From positions 124,001-188,000 of the forward strand of contig CALDYP010000011.1 of assembly GCA_937944445.1 (NCBI GenBank): a stretch of DNA of 64,000 nucleotides, read 5' to 3'. Numbering within the stretch: the stretch's first letter is position 1; the number at the start of each line of letters is the position of its first letter. The notes beneath the pieces were generated by a model. The model made no database searches. It was not told the origin of the DNA and was given only the letters and a program-made list of their open reading frames with translations. This stretch comes from an uncultured Anaerolineae bacterium. GTDB taxonomy: Bacteria > Chloroflexota > Anaerolineae > Aggregatilineales > Phototrophicaceae. Positions 1-7,750 of the stretch are shown piece by piece. The translations under genes were made by a program, and so were the position numbers.

Positions 1-3000
1 GATGTTCCAAGCGCTGCCGTTGGGGTTGGCAGGGTAGCTCGACAGCGCGCCGCTGTTTGCGTATTGGAGCGCAATCTGCCCTGACTGCCACAAGCGGCTG
101 AGCGCCTCTTCGCTGCGGGCGACGACGCGGCCTTCCCCGTGCGCGACTGGGCAGAGGATTGGCTCCGTCAGCCCGTCGAGGAACAAGCTGGTGGTGTGCG
201 CCACAGGCAGCAGCTCCACCCAGCGGCATTCGAAGTGGCCTGCCTCGTTGTAGGTCAGCGTGGCGCGGCGCTGGGTGCTGGGGGCAAAGTCGGCATCTGG
301 CAGCAGCCCAGCCTTGATGAGCGCTTGGAAGCCGTTGCAGATGCCCAACACAGGCTTGCCCGCCGCGACGAACGCTTCAAGGTCAGCTTGTAGGTGATGG
401 CGCAGATCGACCGCCCATAGCTGGCCCGCGCCCAGATCATCCCCATAGCTGAACCCACCCGGCAGCACCAGCAGATGATAGTCCCGCAGGCGAACGTCAC
501 CTGCGATGATTTCGTTCATGTGGGCGACGCGCGTTTCAGCCCCGGCCACTTCGAGCGCGAGCGCTGCGTCATGGTCGCGGTTTGTGCCGTTGGCGTGCAA
601 GATCAGCGCGATGGGGCGGCGCGCGCTGGCGGCGCGTGGGCGTGGGGGGCGCGCCTCGGCAGTGGGCAGCGTGACGTTGACTGCTGCTGGCTCAGGCGGG
701 ACGCCCCACGCAGCGGCCAGCTCATCGACGGTAAGATGAACCAAGCGCGCCCCGCCGGATTGGATTGTCAGGGCGGGCGTTTGAGTGACCGCTCCGAGGC
801 GTTGGTACGGTAGACCGTCAAACAACGTTTCAAACTCAGCGATGTGGTCAGTCGGCACGCTGACGACAAAGCGCCCGCAGCTCTCGCTCAGCAGGGAGGT
901 GTGCGGGTCATTCGGCAAGACAATCATTGCTCCGAGCTGGCCGCCGATGCACATCTCTGCCAGCGTGACGAGCAGGCCGCCCTCGCTCAAGTCGTGGCAG
1001 GCGTTGACGTAGCCGCGCCGTATGGCTTGATGCAGTTGGCGCAACAGCGGCAGCGGGTCGCGGATAGGCTGCGGCACGGTTCCACCGCTGAGGCCGCGCA
1101 CGAGCAGCGCGTGGCTGCCGCCGAATTCGGCGCGCGTCTCCCCCAGCAGGTAGAGCGTGTCACCCGCCTGCTTGAGGTCGGCGCTGGCAGTGCGCTGCAC
1201 GTCGGGGACGATCCCCACTGCGCTGATGAGCAGCGTCCCCGGAATAGCGTGGCGCTGGCCGTCGGCGTCGGTGTATTCGTTGTTGAGGCTGTCCTTGCCG
1301 CTGATGAAGGGGGCGTTGTAAGCCAGCGCCGCGTCGTGGCAGCCTTTGGCGGTCATCACCAGCGTGCCGAGTCGATCCGGTAGGGTGGGGTTGCCCCAGC
1401 AGAAGTTGTCGAGGATAGCGACTTGATCAGGGTCCGCGCCGACCGCAACGAGGTTGCGGAAAGCCTCATCGACAGCCGCCCACGCCATCGCGTAGGGGTC
1501 CTCTCCGTACTGTGGGCAGATCCCCGCGCTGAGGGCTGCCCCGCGCACTTGGCCGTCTGCGTCGGCTTGGTGGCGCGTGCTGAGCGGGACGATCACCGCG
1601 CCGTCGTTGGGGCTGTGTTCCCCCATGCCGGCGTAGGGCTTGACGACTGTTCCGCTCTGTACCTCGTGGTCGTAAAGTCGCACGATCGGCTCTTTGCTGC
1701 GGATGTTGGGGTGCGCGAGCAGCGCTAGCAGCAGCGCGTTGTAGTCGTCGGGCGGCGGGATGGGCATGTTATCAGTTGGCGGGCGCTGCCAGTGAGCGGT
1801 CAAGCGGCGTGTGGGAATGCCCTCGTGCAGGAAGCCTATGTCCATCTGGCTGATTACCTGCCCTTGATAGCGGATGATCAGCGCGCCGTCGCCGGTGAAG
1901 GTTCCGATGCGAGTGGCTTCGACGTTTTGCCCGGCGCAGATGGCTTGAAAGCGCGGCCAGTGCGCGGGTGGAACCGCCAGCACCATGCGTTCCTGCGCCT
2001 CGCTCAGCCAGATTTCCCACGGTCGCAGCCCCGGATATTTGAGCGGGACGGTGCTCAGCTCGACATCTGCGCCCAGCGTCTTGCCCATCTCGCCGACAGC
2101 GGAGGAGAGGCCGCCCGCGCCGCAGTCGGTGATGGCGTTGTAGAGGCCTTCATCGCGGGCGCGCAGGATGACTTCCTGCACTTGCTTCTCGTTGATCGGG
2201 TGGCCGATCTGGACGCTGACGCTGGCGATCTCGCTGGTTTGGGCGTCCATCTCCATGCTGCTGAAGGTTGCGCCGCGCAGCCCATCGCGCCCGGTGCGCC
2301 CGCCGATCACCACGACCAGATCGCCTGCTTGCGGCTCTGTGCGGTGGCTGCCGCGCGGCAGCACGCCCAAGCAGCCGCAGAACACCAGCGGGTTAGCTGT
2401 GTAGCCGCGGTGGTAGAGCACTGCCCCGTTCACCGTCGGGATGCCCATCTTGTTGCCGTAGTCCTCGATGCCTGCGATCACGCCTTGTTCGATGCGACGC
2501 GGCGGCAGCACCCCTTCCGGCAGCGTCTCATCGGGCAGGTCAGCCGGGCCAAAGCACAGCACGTCCGTGTTAGCGATGGGGCGCGCCGAGACGCCCAAGA
2601 TGTCGCGCACGACGCCCCCTACGCCGGTGTTCGCGCCGCCGAACGGCTCTAGAGCGGACGGGTGATTGTGCGTCTCGACTTTGAAGGCGAGGTCGTGCTG
2701 ATCGTCGAAGCGGATGATGCCGGCGTTGTCGACAAACGCGCTGACGACCCACGGCTTGGCGATCTGTTCGGTGGCAGCGCGGATGTACGTCCGCAGCAGG
2801 CCGTGGATCGTCTCGCGCTGGCCGTGCTCGTCGGTGAAGTCGATCACCGCGCGGAAGGTCTTATGGACGCAGTGCTCGCTCCACGTCTGCGCGATCATCT
2901 CCAACTCGATGTCGGCTGCCGCGCGCTCGATGCTGCGATAGTGCGCTTGGATGGCCTTCATCTCGTTCAAGTCGAGCGACAGACGGCGCTCTCGGCTGAG

Positions 3001-3525
3001 CGCAAGCAGGCCGTCATCGTCCAGCCCACGCAGATCGATCTGCTCAACGTGCCCATCGCCCGCGTGGGCTTCCACGAAGGGCGCGCTGATCGGCTGGTCG
3101 ATCGCGTAGCGGTGAACTACCGGGTTGCTCAACGCCCCACGAGCGAACGCGTCCAAGTCCTCTGACGACAGGTCGCCGACGATTTCATAGCGCTGGCCGG
3201 TGGCCGTCTGGGTCACTTGGCGGTATCCCATCTGATGGAGCGCGCGCAGTAGGCTCTCGGCAACGGGATCTGTGACGCCCGCGAGCGGAGTGACCTCGAC
3301 AGTGTGGCAGTCGTTAGGTGACGGTGTGCCGAGCGTGTAAACCTCTACGACGTCATCCGCGAGCAGTTGACCAGCGATCTGATGTAAGTCCTCAGAGGTG
3401 AGCGCGCCGTGCATGAAGTAGATGCGCGCGTTGGTGATGCGTTGGATGCGTGGTGCGAGGCGAACATCCGCGATGCGCAAGGATCGCGGGACACGAGAAG
3501 CAACTGTAATGCGATGCGTGTTCAC
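1..3525 (-). CDS. purL: Phosphoribosylformylglycinamidine synthase, PurL-PurQ fusion with PurS-like N-terminus (3' end outside window)
   Basis: This enzyme of purine synthesis converts FGAR to FGAM using ATP and glutamine. The reading frame is open from 3525 to the left edge, giving 1,175 codons with the C-terminus missing. Residues 1 to about 80 resemble the small PurS/N-terminal domain. The middle is the FGAM synthetase (AIRS-like halves). The end is a class I glutamine amidotransferase: the nucleophile Cys lies near residue 1063 in a GICNGFQ motif, and His-x-Glu lies near 1129 in an AHGEGR motif. The start is the GTG at 3525, because an in-frame TGA lies upstream (3586-3588) and no ATG intervenes; an AAGAGGAAA stretch sits about 15 nt upstream. 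Most bacteria with this PurL type keep purS, purQ and purL separate, while the E. coli fusion has a different N-terminus. The identification is firm; the exact start is less so. Confidence 0.93.
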   Translation of the reverse strand, partial: MNTHRITVASRVPRSLRIADVRLAPRIQRITNARIYFMHGALTSEDLHQIAGQLLADDVVEVYTLGTPSPNDCHTVEVTPLAGVTDPVAESLLRALHQMGYRQVTQTATGQRYEIVGDLSSEDLDAFARGALSNPVVHRYAIDQPISAPFVEAHAGDGHVEQIDLRGLDDDGLLALSRERRLSLDLNEMKAIQAHYRSIERAAADIELEMIAQTWSEHCVHKTFRAVIDFTDEHGQRETIHGLLRTYIRAATEQIAKPWVVSAFVDNAGIIRFDDQHDLAFKVETHNHPSALEPFGGANTGVGGVVRDILGVSARPIANTDVLCFGPADLPDETLPEGVLPPRRIEQGVIAGIEDYGNKMGIPTVNGAVLYHRGYTANPLVFCGCLGVLPRGSHRTEPQAGDLVVVIGGRTGRDGLRGATFSSMEMDAQTSEIASVSVQIGHPINEKQVQEVILRARDEGLYNAITDCGAGGLSSAVGEMGKTLGADVELSTVPLKYPGLRPWEIWLSEAQERMVLAVPPAHWPRFQAICAGQNVEATRIGTFTGDGALIIRYQGQVISQMDIGFLHEGIPTRRLTAHWQRPPTDNMPIPPPDDYNALLLALLAHPNIRSKEPIVRLYDHEVQSGTVVKPYAGMGEHSPNDGAVIVPLSTRHQADADGQVRGAALSAGICPQYGEDPYAMAWAAVDEAFRNLVAVGADPDQVAILDNFCWGNPTLPDRLGTLVMTAKGCHDAALAYNAPFISGKDSLNNEYTDADGQRHAIPGTLLISAVGIVPDVQRTASADLKQAGDTLYLLGETRAEFGGSHALLVRGLSGGTVPQPIRDPLPLLRQLHQAIRRGYVNACHDLSEGGLLVTLAEMCIGGQLGAMIVLPNDPHTSLLSESCGRFVVSVPTDHIAEFETLFDGLPYQRLGAVTQTPALTIQSGGARLVHLTVDELAAAWGVPPEPAAVNVTLPTAEARPPRPRAASARRPIALILHANGTNRDHDAALALEVAGAETRVAHMNEIIAGDVRLRDYHLLVLPGGFSYGDDLGAGQLWAVDLRHHLQADLEAFVAAGKPVLGICNGFQALIKAGLLPDADFAPSTQRRATLTYNEAGHFECRWVELLPVAHTTSLFLDGLTEPILCPVAHGEGRVVARSEEALSRLWQSGQIALQYANSGALSSYPANPNGSAWNI

Positions 3526-3565
3526 CGGAAATGGCGTTTCCTCTTGGTAGGCGAATCTAAAAGGA

Positions 3566-3594
3566 AGTTTAATGCAGGGGCGGAATCATTTCAA
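3566..3594 (-). promoter_or_regulatory. Candidate promoter for the purL fusion
   Basis: Reading the minus strand, TTGAAA (3594-3589) and TAAACT (3571-3566) are separated by 17 nt and lie about 40 nt upstream of the GTG start. The match is 5/6 at -35 and 4/6 at -10. It is called by eye only. Confidence 0.5.
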
Positions 3595-3600
3595 TGATGC

Positions 3601-3628
3601 TTAACAATTTTGTCGAATGAGGTAGTAT
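3601..3628 (+). promoter_or_regulatory. Candidate promoter for the Dabb gene
   Basis: TTAACA (3601-3606) and TAGTAT (3623-3628) are separated by 16 nt and lie 49 nt upstream of the chosen ATG. Together with the purL promoter this makes a compact divergent control region. Confidence 0.4.
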
Positions 3629-3676
3629 TTTCCAAAAACTGTTACCAGCTTAGAAAAACCTCAAAGGATGAGATCG

Positions 3677-3976
3677 ATGATCGTTCATGTGGTGATGTTC
3701 AAAGTGCGCGATGACCTCGACCGTGAGGCAGTCAAGCGCGAGATCAAGGCACGATTGGACGCGCTGCCCGCCAAGATCGATGTGATCCGCAGGTGGGAGG
3801 TGGGTCTGAACGTCGTCGCTAGCCCACGTGCCTATGACGTGGCGCTGATCGCAGCGTTTGACAGCCTCGAGGCGCTGCAAACCTACCAGCAGCACCCCGA
3901 TCACGTGGCGCAGGTAGAATACCTCAAGTCGGTCAGCGCGAGCATCGTTGCCGTGGACTACGAAGGCGCGGGCTGA
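3677..3976 (+). CDS. Dabb (stress-responsive alpha/beta barrel) domain protein
   Basis: This 99-residue protein begins MIVHVVMFKVRDD and has the Dabb pattern: an initial beta-strand with HVVMFK, a helix, then a strand with DVALIAAFDS, and a C-terminal HPDHVAQVEYLK segment. The family forms dimeric ferredoxin-like barrels. Some members are small enzymes or stress proteins, and the substrate cannot be told from sequence. The ATG at 3677 is preferred over the one at 3668 because AAAGGA (3663-3668) is then 8 nt upstream. Its 3' end overlaps the convergent MFS gene by 19 nt. Confidence 0.8.
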   Translation: MIVHVVMFKVRDDLDREAVKREIKARLDALPAKIDVIRRWEVGLNVVASPRAYDVALIAAFDSLEALQTYQQHPDHVAQVEYLKSVSASIVAVDYEGAG

Positions 3977-5295
3977 CGCACTGCCACAAGGCTGAGCAGC
4001 GCCAGCAGCAGCATGGCTGCGCTGCCAGCCCCGAACAGGACGCTCGGCCCGAACTGCTGAAAGACGAGGCCGCACACGATCGGCGATAGGCCGTTGGCGG
4101 CGCTGATGACGGCAGCGCTGACCCCGAGGATGCTGCCGTAGTCGTTGCCGTGGGCGTAGCGCGTCAGCAGGCTGTTGGCGTTGGGGCGGATGAGCGCCGC
4201 GCCCACACTCAACGGGAAAAGCGCCACTAAAAACCATAAGATGCCGCCGACGCCGTTGTTGCCCTCTGCAGGCAGCTCCACCCCCAGATCGCCGAGGATC
4301 GCCTCGGTGCTGGTAGGGATTTGGGCGCGCAGGTCGAACTCAACCAACACGCGCACGTAGAAGGGCTGCGGTTGTTCGGGCGTGGTGGCGACCAGCGCCA
4401 ACCCCAGCCCCAACAGCGCCAGCGCGGTGGCCAGCACGCGCTGTTCCCCGTATTGGCGCACCCACTTCCCGATGTAGCGCGCCTGCACGGTGACGAGGAT
4501 GAGGCCGATCACGAGGAAGAAGAAAGCGTTCCCGCCGCCCAGCAGCCCCAGACGGCTCAACGTGAACACGCCCATGAGCGCCTCGAAGCCGAAGAAGATG
4601 AACTGCTCGGCGAAGAGGATGAGCAAGATGACCAGCGCGGCGGGGCGGCTGAAAAGCTGGCGAGGAAAGAGCTTTACGCGGCGTGCAGTCTGTCGTCTTT
4701 CAGGCGGCAGCGTCTCTTGAAAGGCGAACAGCGTGAGCAGGATCGACAGAAATGAGTAGGTTGCTGCCGTCAGCGCGGGCACAGCCAGCGAATCGGTCAA
4801 CTGGAGCGACAAGAGCGAGATGACCGGACCGAAGATGAACCCGATGCCGAACGCCGCGCCCGTCAAGCCGAGGCCGCGCGCGCGGTCTTTCTCAGTTGTC
4901 AAGTCCGAGATAGCCGCCTGCGCTGTGGCGAGGTTCGCCCCGAACAGGCCGTCAATGACGCGCGAGAGGATGACCATCTCGAGTGACGCAGCGAACGCCA
5001 GCATCAGAAAGCTCAAGCAGGTCGTGACTTGGCTGATGAGCAGCAGCGGCTTCCGCCCAAAGCGGTCGCTGAGCGCGCCCATCATCGGCACGCCGATGAG
5101 CTGGGCGAGTGGGAAGGCGGCCGCAATGAACCCGATTTGCAGCGGCGTCGCGCCGAACGCTGCGCCGTAGAGGTGCAGCAGCGGCAGAACGACCGTCAGG
5201 CCGAGCACATCGACAAATGTGAGCGCCACAATCGGCGCGGCGCGGCCAAATGTCAGATTGCTGCTGGCGGGCGCGGCGCTTACTTGCCCTTCCAT
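3958..5295 (-). CDS. Major facilitator superfamily transporter (drug exporter-like)
   Basis: This 445-residue integral membrane protein has about 12 hydrophobic segments. MFS motif A is visible between TM2 and TM3 as GALSDRFGRKPLL, followed by the SRVIDGLFGANLATAQAAISD segment typical of TetA/Bcr-like exporters. A polar insertion of roughly 45 residues (around FYVRVLVEFDLRAQIP to LPAEGNNGVGG) interrupts two late TM segments, longer than usual for the family. The start is the ATG at 5295, with AGGTGA about 5 nt upstream, so the gene overlaps the enoyl-CoA hydratase stop by 16 nt and is probably translationally coupled to it. The substrate is unknown. Confidence 0.88.
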   Translation of the reverse strand: MEGQVSAAPASSNLTFGRAAPIVALTFVDVLGLTVVLPLLHLYGAAFGATPLQIGFIAAAFPLAQLIGVPMMGALSDRFGRKPLLLISQVTTCLSFLMLAFAASLEMVILSRVIDGLFGANLATAQAAISDLTTEKDRARGLGLTGAAFGIGFIFGPVISLLSLQLTDSLAVPALTAATYSFLSILLTLFAFQETLPPERRQTARRVKLFPRQLFSRPAALVILLILFAEQFIFFGFEALMGVFTLSRLGLLGGGNAFFFLVIGLILVTVQARYIGKWVRQYGEQRVLATALALLGLGLALVATTPEQPQPFYVRVLVEFDLRAQIPTSTEAILGDLGVELPAEGNNGVGGILWFLVALFPLSVGAALIRPNANSLLTRYAHGNDYGSILGVSAAVISAANGLSPIVCGLVFQQFGPSVLFGAGSAAMLLLALLSLVAVRQPAPS

Positions 5296-6086
5296 TCGGT
5301 CACCTGCTTTTTGGCGATTACTGCGTTGACAGCTTCCAAGAAGTCCTCTGTGCGCAGGAGCTGTGCTTGTGCCCACGCCTCAATTTGCAGTTTGCGCTGG
5401 GTTTCGGCCATGTCGTTGAGGGCACGCTTGGCGTAGCTGACGGCCATCGGCGCGGCCAGTGCCAACTCGTCGGCGAGTTCTTCCGCGCGTTTGAGCAAGT
5501 CCTCTTTGGGCACAACGTAGTTGACGATGCCGACGCGCTCGGCATATTCCGCGTCGAAGGTGCGGCCTGTCATGATCAGTTCTTTGGCGATGGAGAGGTT
5601 GACGAGGTTGAGCAGGCGCGCCGTGCCGCCCACGTCGGGGATCATGCCGAGGCGCGACTCTGGTAGGCTGAAGCGCGACCGCGCCGCCGCGATGCGAAAG
5701 TCACAGGCGAGCGCCATCTCCAGCCCGAGGCCGAGGCACAGCCCATGAATCACACAGATCACCGGCAGCGAGCACTGTTCGATCCGTGTGAAGATGCGCT
5801 GCAAGTCGTCCGTCATGGGGAAGAGGTTGTCGCGCCAGTGCTCACCGTATTTGTTGGCGCTGACGGTGAAGCTCTCAAGGTCGATGCCGCTGCTGAAGAA
5901 AGCGCCTTGAGCCGTCACGAGCACGGCGCGCGCCGCTTTCTCGTTGTAGAGCCGTTCAGCTTGGATGAAGGCTTGCTCAAGCTGTGCGAGCAGTTCCCAA
6001 CTCATGGCGTTGCGCTTCTCAGGGCGGTTGAGGCTAATCTCAAGCAGGTGACCGCGCTGCTCAACAAGGATCAATGGGGCTGTCAT
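5280..6086 (-). CDS. Enoyl-CoA hydratase/isomerase (crotonase) family protein
   Basis: This 268-residue crotonase-fold protein begins MTAPLILVEQRGHLLEISLNRP. The oxyanion-hole regions are visible as GAFFSSGIDL near residue 65 and GLCLGLGLEMALACDFR near residue 110. The LPESRLGMIPDVGGTARL block holds the position of one catalytic Glu. It probably hydrates or isomerises an acyl-CoA, but the substrate cannot be assigned. The ATG at 6086 has GGAGAG about 8 nt upstream; a longer frame to 6212 lacks an RBS. A TATACT -10-like hexamer (plus-strand 6115-6120) lies just upstream. It forms a two-gene unit with the MFS exporter. Confidence 0.88.
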   Translation of the reverse strand: MTAPLILVEQRGHLLEISLNRPEKRNAMSWELLAQLEQAFIQAERLYNEKAARAVLVTAQGAFFSSGIDLESFTVSANKYGEHWRDNLFPMTDDLQRIFTRIEQCSLPVICVIHGLCLGLGLEMALACDFRIAAARSRFSLPESRLGMIPDVGGTARLLNLVNLSIAKELIMTGRTFDAEYAERVGIVNYVVPKEDLLKRAEELADELALAAPMAVSYAKRALNDMAETQRKLQIEAWAQAQLLRTEDFLEAVNAVIAKKQVTEWKGK

Positions 6087-6186
6087 AAGTACTCTCCTGA
6101 TTGACTGCTGTTGAGTATAGCGAAGGTTGCGCGCCTTTGGCAGATTGCACAAAAAAAGCCGCTTCAGAGTGTCGTAATTGGTCACA

Positions 6187-6215
6187 TTGACAGTCGGTTG
6201 TGCGCATGTCACAAT
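6187..6215 (+). promoter_or_regulatory. Promoter for the 6242 leader ORF and aminotransferase operon
   Basis: A perfect TTGACA -35 (6187-6192) is followed by 17 nt and CACAAT (6210-6215, 4/6). The predicted start near 6222 lies about 20 nt before the leader ORF ATG and 165 nt before the aminotransferase start. Confidence 0.55.
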
Positions 6216-6241
6216 CAGAATCGTTGAAAAGAGGCAGATTG

Positions 6242-6325
6242 ATGCTCACATTTACCTGCAAAGTGACTACGACTCATACGCGAACGCGAATGTTCGGTGG
6301 GCGTCGTGCTGTCTGTTGCAGATGA
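6242..6325 (+). CDS. Short leader ORF (27 aa), Thr/Arg-rich, ahead of a terminator
   Basis: ATG at 6242 has GAGG (6231-6234) 7 nt upstream and opens 27 codons ending at TGA 6323-6325. The peptide contains VTTTHTRTR near its middle, GGRRA, and ends AVCCR. Threonine (7), arginine (5) and a Cys-Cys pair are the enriched residues. The coding segment folds on itself, and the stop lies 12 nt before an intrinsic terminator that precedes the aminotransferase SD. It may be a regulatory leader peptide, or simply a small protein with its own terminator. No homology can be claimed. Confidence 0.45.
   Translation: MLTFTCKVTTTHTRTRMFGGRRAVCCR
6256..6321 (+). promoter_or_regulatory. Extended hairpin within the 6242 leader
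   Basis: Nested complementary blocks are visible: CTGCAA (6256-6261) with TTGCAG (6316-6321), GAC (6265-6267) with GTC (6311-6313), ACGAC (6269-6273) with GTCGT (6303-6307), and CGAAC (6281-6285) with GTTCG (6292-6296). That makes 19 pairs with small internal loops. It spans most of the short ORF, so translation would unfold it. Confidence 0.45.
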
Positions 6326-6336
6326 CACAAGAACAC

Positions 6337-6360
6337 AGGCCCCAAGTGGGGCTTTTTTTT
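6337..6360 (+). terminator. Intrinsic terminator upstream of the aminotransferase (attenuator candidate)
   Basis: GCCCC (6339-6343), loop AAGT, GGGGC (6348-6352), followed by eight T residues. Two more pairs extend the stem. It ends 26 nt before the TTG start at 6386, and no gene other than the short leader ORF lies upstream on this strand. It therefore terminates a leader transcript. Confidence 0.85.
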
Positions 6361-6385
6361 GCACAGCCAATGAGGAGGATAGACA

Positions 6386-7696
6386 TTGTCAGCAGTAAGC
6401 CATGACACCCCCGTCTACGCGGTGGATGCACAGTACTTAATTGGGGTGGACGACTACCCGGCTAAGATGACGCCGATCCCGCCGTCACGGATGTTCACAA
6501 TCAAAAAGGCGCTGGACGCCTACAAGGCGAAGGTGGGGCAGGATGCGCCCGTCTACGACGCCTCGCAGGGGGACGGCGGGGCCAGCCTGCCGGGTGTGCC
6601 GTCGCAGTTGTTGGAGAGCGCCCTAGAACTCCAGATCAAGCAAGGGACGGGCTACGATCAGCCATTTGGGACGCCGCTCTTTCGCAAGGTGGCCGCTGAA
6701 AACTACTGGAAGCTGGACGCTGCGTCGGGGTGGACGCCGGCCAACATCATCTTTGTGCAGGGTGGGCGCGATGGGCTGAACAAGGCCTACAACGCGATGG
6801 TGACGCTGGGGCATGGCCGTGTTGGCGATGTGCTGTTGGTGTCGCGCGTGCCGTGGATCAGCTACAACTGGGGACCGTATGGACTTGGGTTGAACGTGCT
6901 GCAAGCCCCGGGCGACCCGGCAGACGGCTGGCGCTACACGCCAGAGGGCATCCGCGCGGCGGTGGCGTTCGCGGCGCGCGATGGGCGCAAAATCGCGGGG
7001 GTTGTCATCACCTCACCCGATAACCCGACAGGGCGCACGATCCCGTTAGATGAACAGATCATGCTGGGCAAGGTGGCGCTTGAGGCGGGCGTGGCGTTTG
7101 TGCTCTACGACTGGATCTACCACTGGGTGAGCGACGGCGGCCCGTATGACATCAACACGGTGCTGCAAGCCTTCACGCCAGAAGAGCGCGAGCGGTTGAT
7201 GTTCCTCGACGGGTTGACGAAAAGCCTCGGCGCGAGCAACATCCGCAGCGCGCAGTTGCTGGCGGGCAAAGCAGTAGTCGATCACATCGTGAGCCAAGCC
7301 TCGCATGGGGTTGTCCCGTCGTTTTTTGGTCAAGCGGTGGCGATTGCCGCCTATCAGCAGGGCTTTGGCGAGGCTGCACGCAGCATCATCGAGCCGTGTG
7401 CCCAAAGCCGCCAAGTAATGAAGCGCATGTTGAAAGACAGCGGCCTGCCCTACGTCTTGGGTGATGGCTACTACGCCTTCATCGACGTAACGCGCTACAT
7501 CGAGGCCGCAGGCTACGCCAGCAGCGAACAACTCGGCGGCTATGTCGCTGAGGAGTACGGCGTGGCTGTTGTGCCCGGAGCGTACTTCAGCGACGCCGGG
7601 GCGAACTGGGTGCGCTTCTCGTATGCGCTGCCGCCGGAAAAAACCGAAAAAGCTTTGCAGCAGTTCATGGTGGGGCTGCAATCGCTGTTGAAGTGA
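6386..7696 (+). CDS. PLP-dependent aminotransferase, class I/II
   Basis: This 436-residue fold type I aminotransferase carries VVITSPDNPTGRTIP (substrate/cofactor loop), an aromatic-Asp motif YDWIYHW, the probable Schiff-base lysine in GLTKSLGASNIRSAQ, and a C-terminal WVRFSYALPPE with the carboxylate-binding Arg. The amino acid substrate is not evident. The start is the TTG at 6386, with GAGGAGG (6372-6378) 7 nt upstream; no ATG fits that SD. It lies downstream of a promoter, a short ORF and a terminator, so expression probably depends on read-through. A second aminotransferase and a lipoprotein follow in the same direction. Confidence 0.87.
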   Translation: MSAVSHDTPVYAVDAQYLIGVDDYPAKMTPIPPSRMFTIKKALDAYKAKVGQDAPVYDASQGDGGASLPGVPSQLLESALELQIKQGTGYDQPFGTPLFRKVAAENYWKLDAASGWTPANIIFVQGGRDGLNKAYNAMVTLGHGRVGDVLLVSRVPWISYNWGPYGLGLNVLQAPGDPADGWRYTPEGIRAAVAFAARDGRKIAGVVITSPDNPTGRTIPLDEQIMLGKVALEAGVAFVLYDWIYHWVSDGGPYDINTVLQAFTPEERERLMFLDGLTKSLGASNIRSAQLLAGKAVVDHIVSQASHGVVPSFFGQAVAIAAYQQGFGEAARSIIEPCAQSRQVMKRMLKDSGLPYVLGDGYYAFIDVTRYIEAAGYASSEQLGGYVAEEYGVAVVPGAYFSDAGANWVRFSYALPPEKTEKALQQFMVGLQSLLK

Positions 7697-7707
7697 AAAT
7701 CAACGCC

Positions 7708-7726
7708 GGGCAGCCATGCGCTGCCC
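7708..7726 (+). promoter_or_regulatory. Intercistronic hairpin between the two aminotransferases
   Basis: GGGCAGC and GCTGCCC pair perfectly (7 bp) around a 5-nt loop in the 54-nt gap. No T-tract follows, so this is more likely an mRNA stability or processing element than a terminator. Confidence 0.4.
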
Positions 7727-7750
7727 TCAGAGGTGTGATGGAGCGTCGGA

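Noticed and set aside
139-2652. Series of plus-strand frames in the first 2.7 kb
   Set aside because: The minus strand encodes the continuous PurL-PurQ fusion, which is open to the window edge; these frames are its antisense.
3650-4237. 195-codon minus-strand frame across the Dabb gene and MFS 3' end
   Set aside because: It overlaps both real genes, lacks an SD and has no family signature.
6180-6385. T-box or known riboswitch in the aminotransferase leader
   Set aside because: No T-box sequence (AGGGTGG-type) or other conserved aptamer core is present; the structure fits a coding leader with a terminator better.
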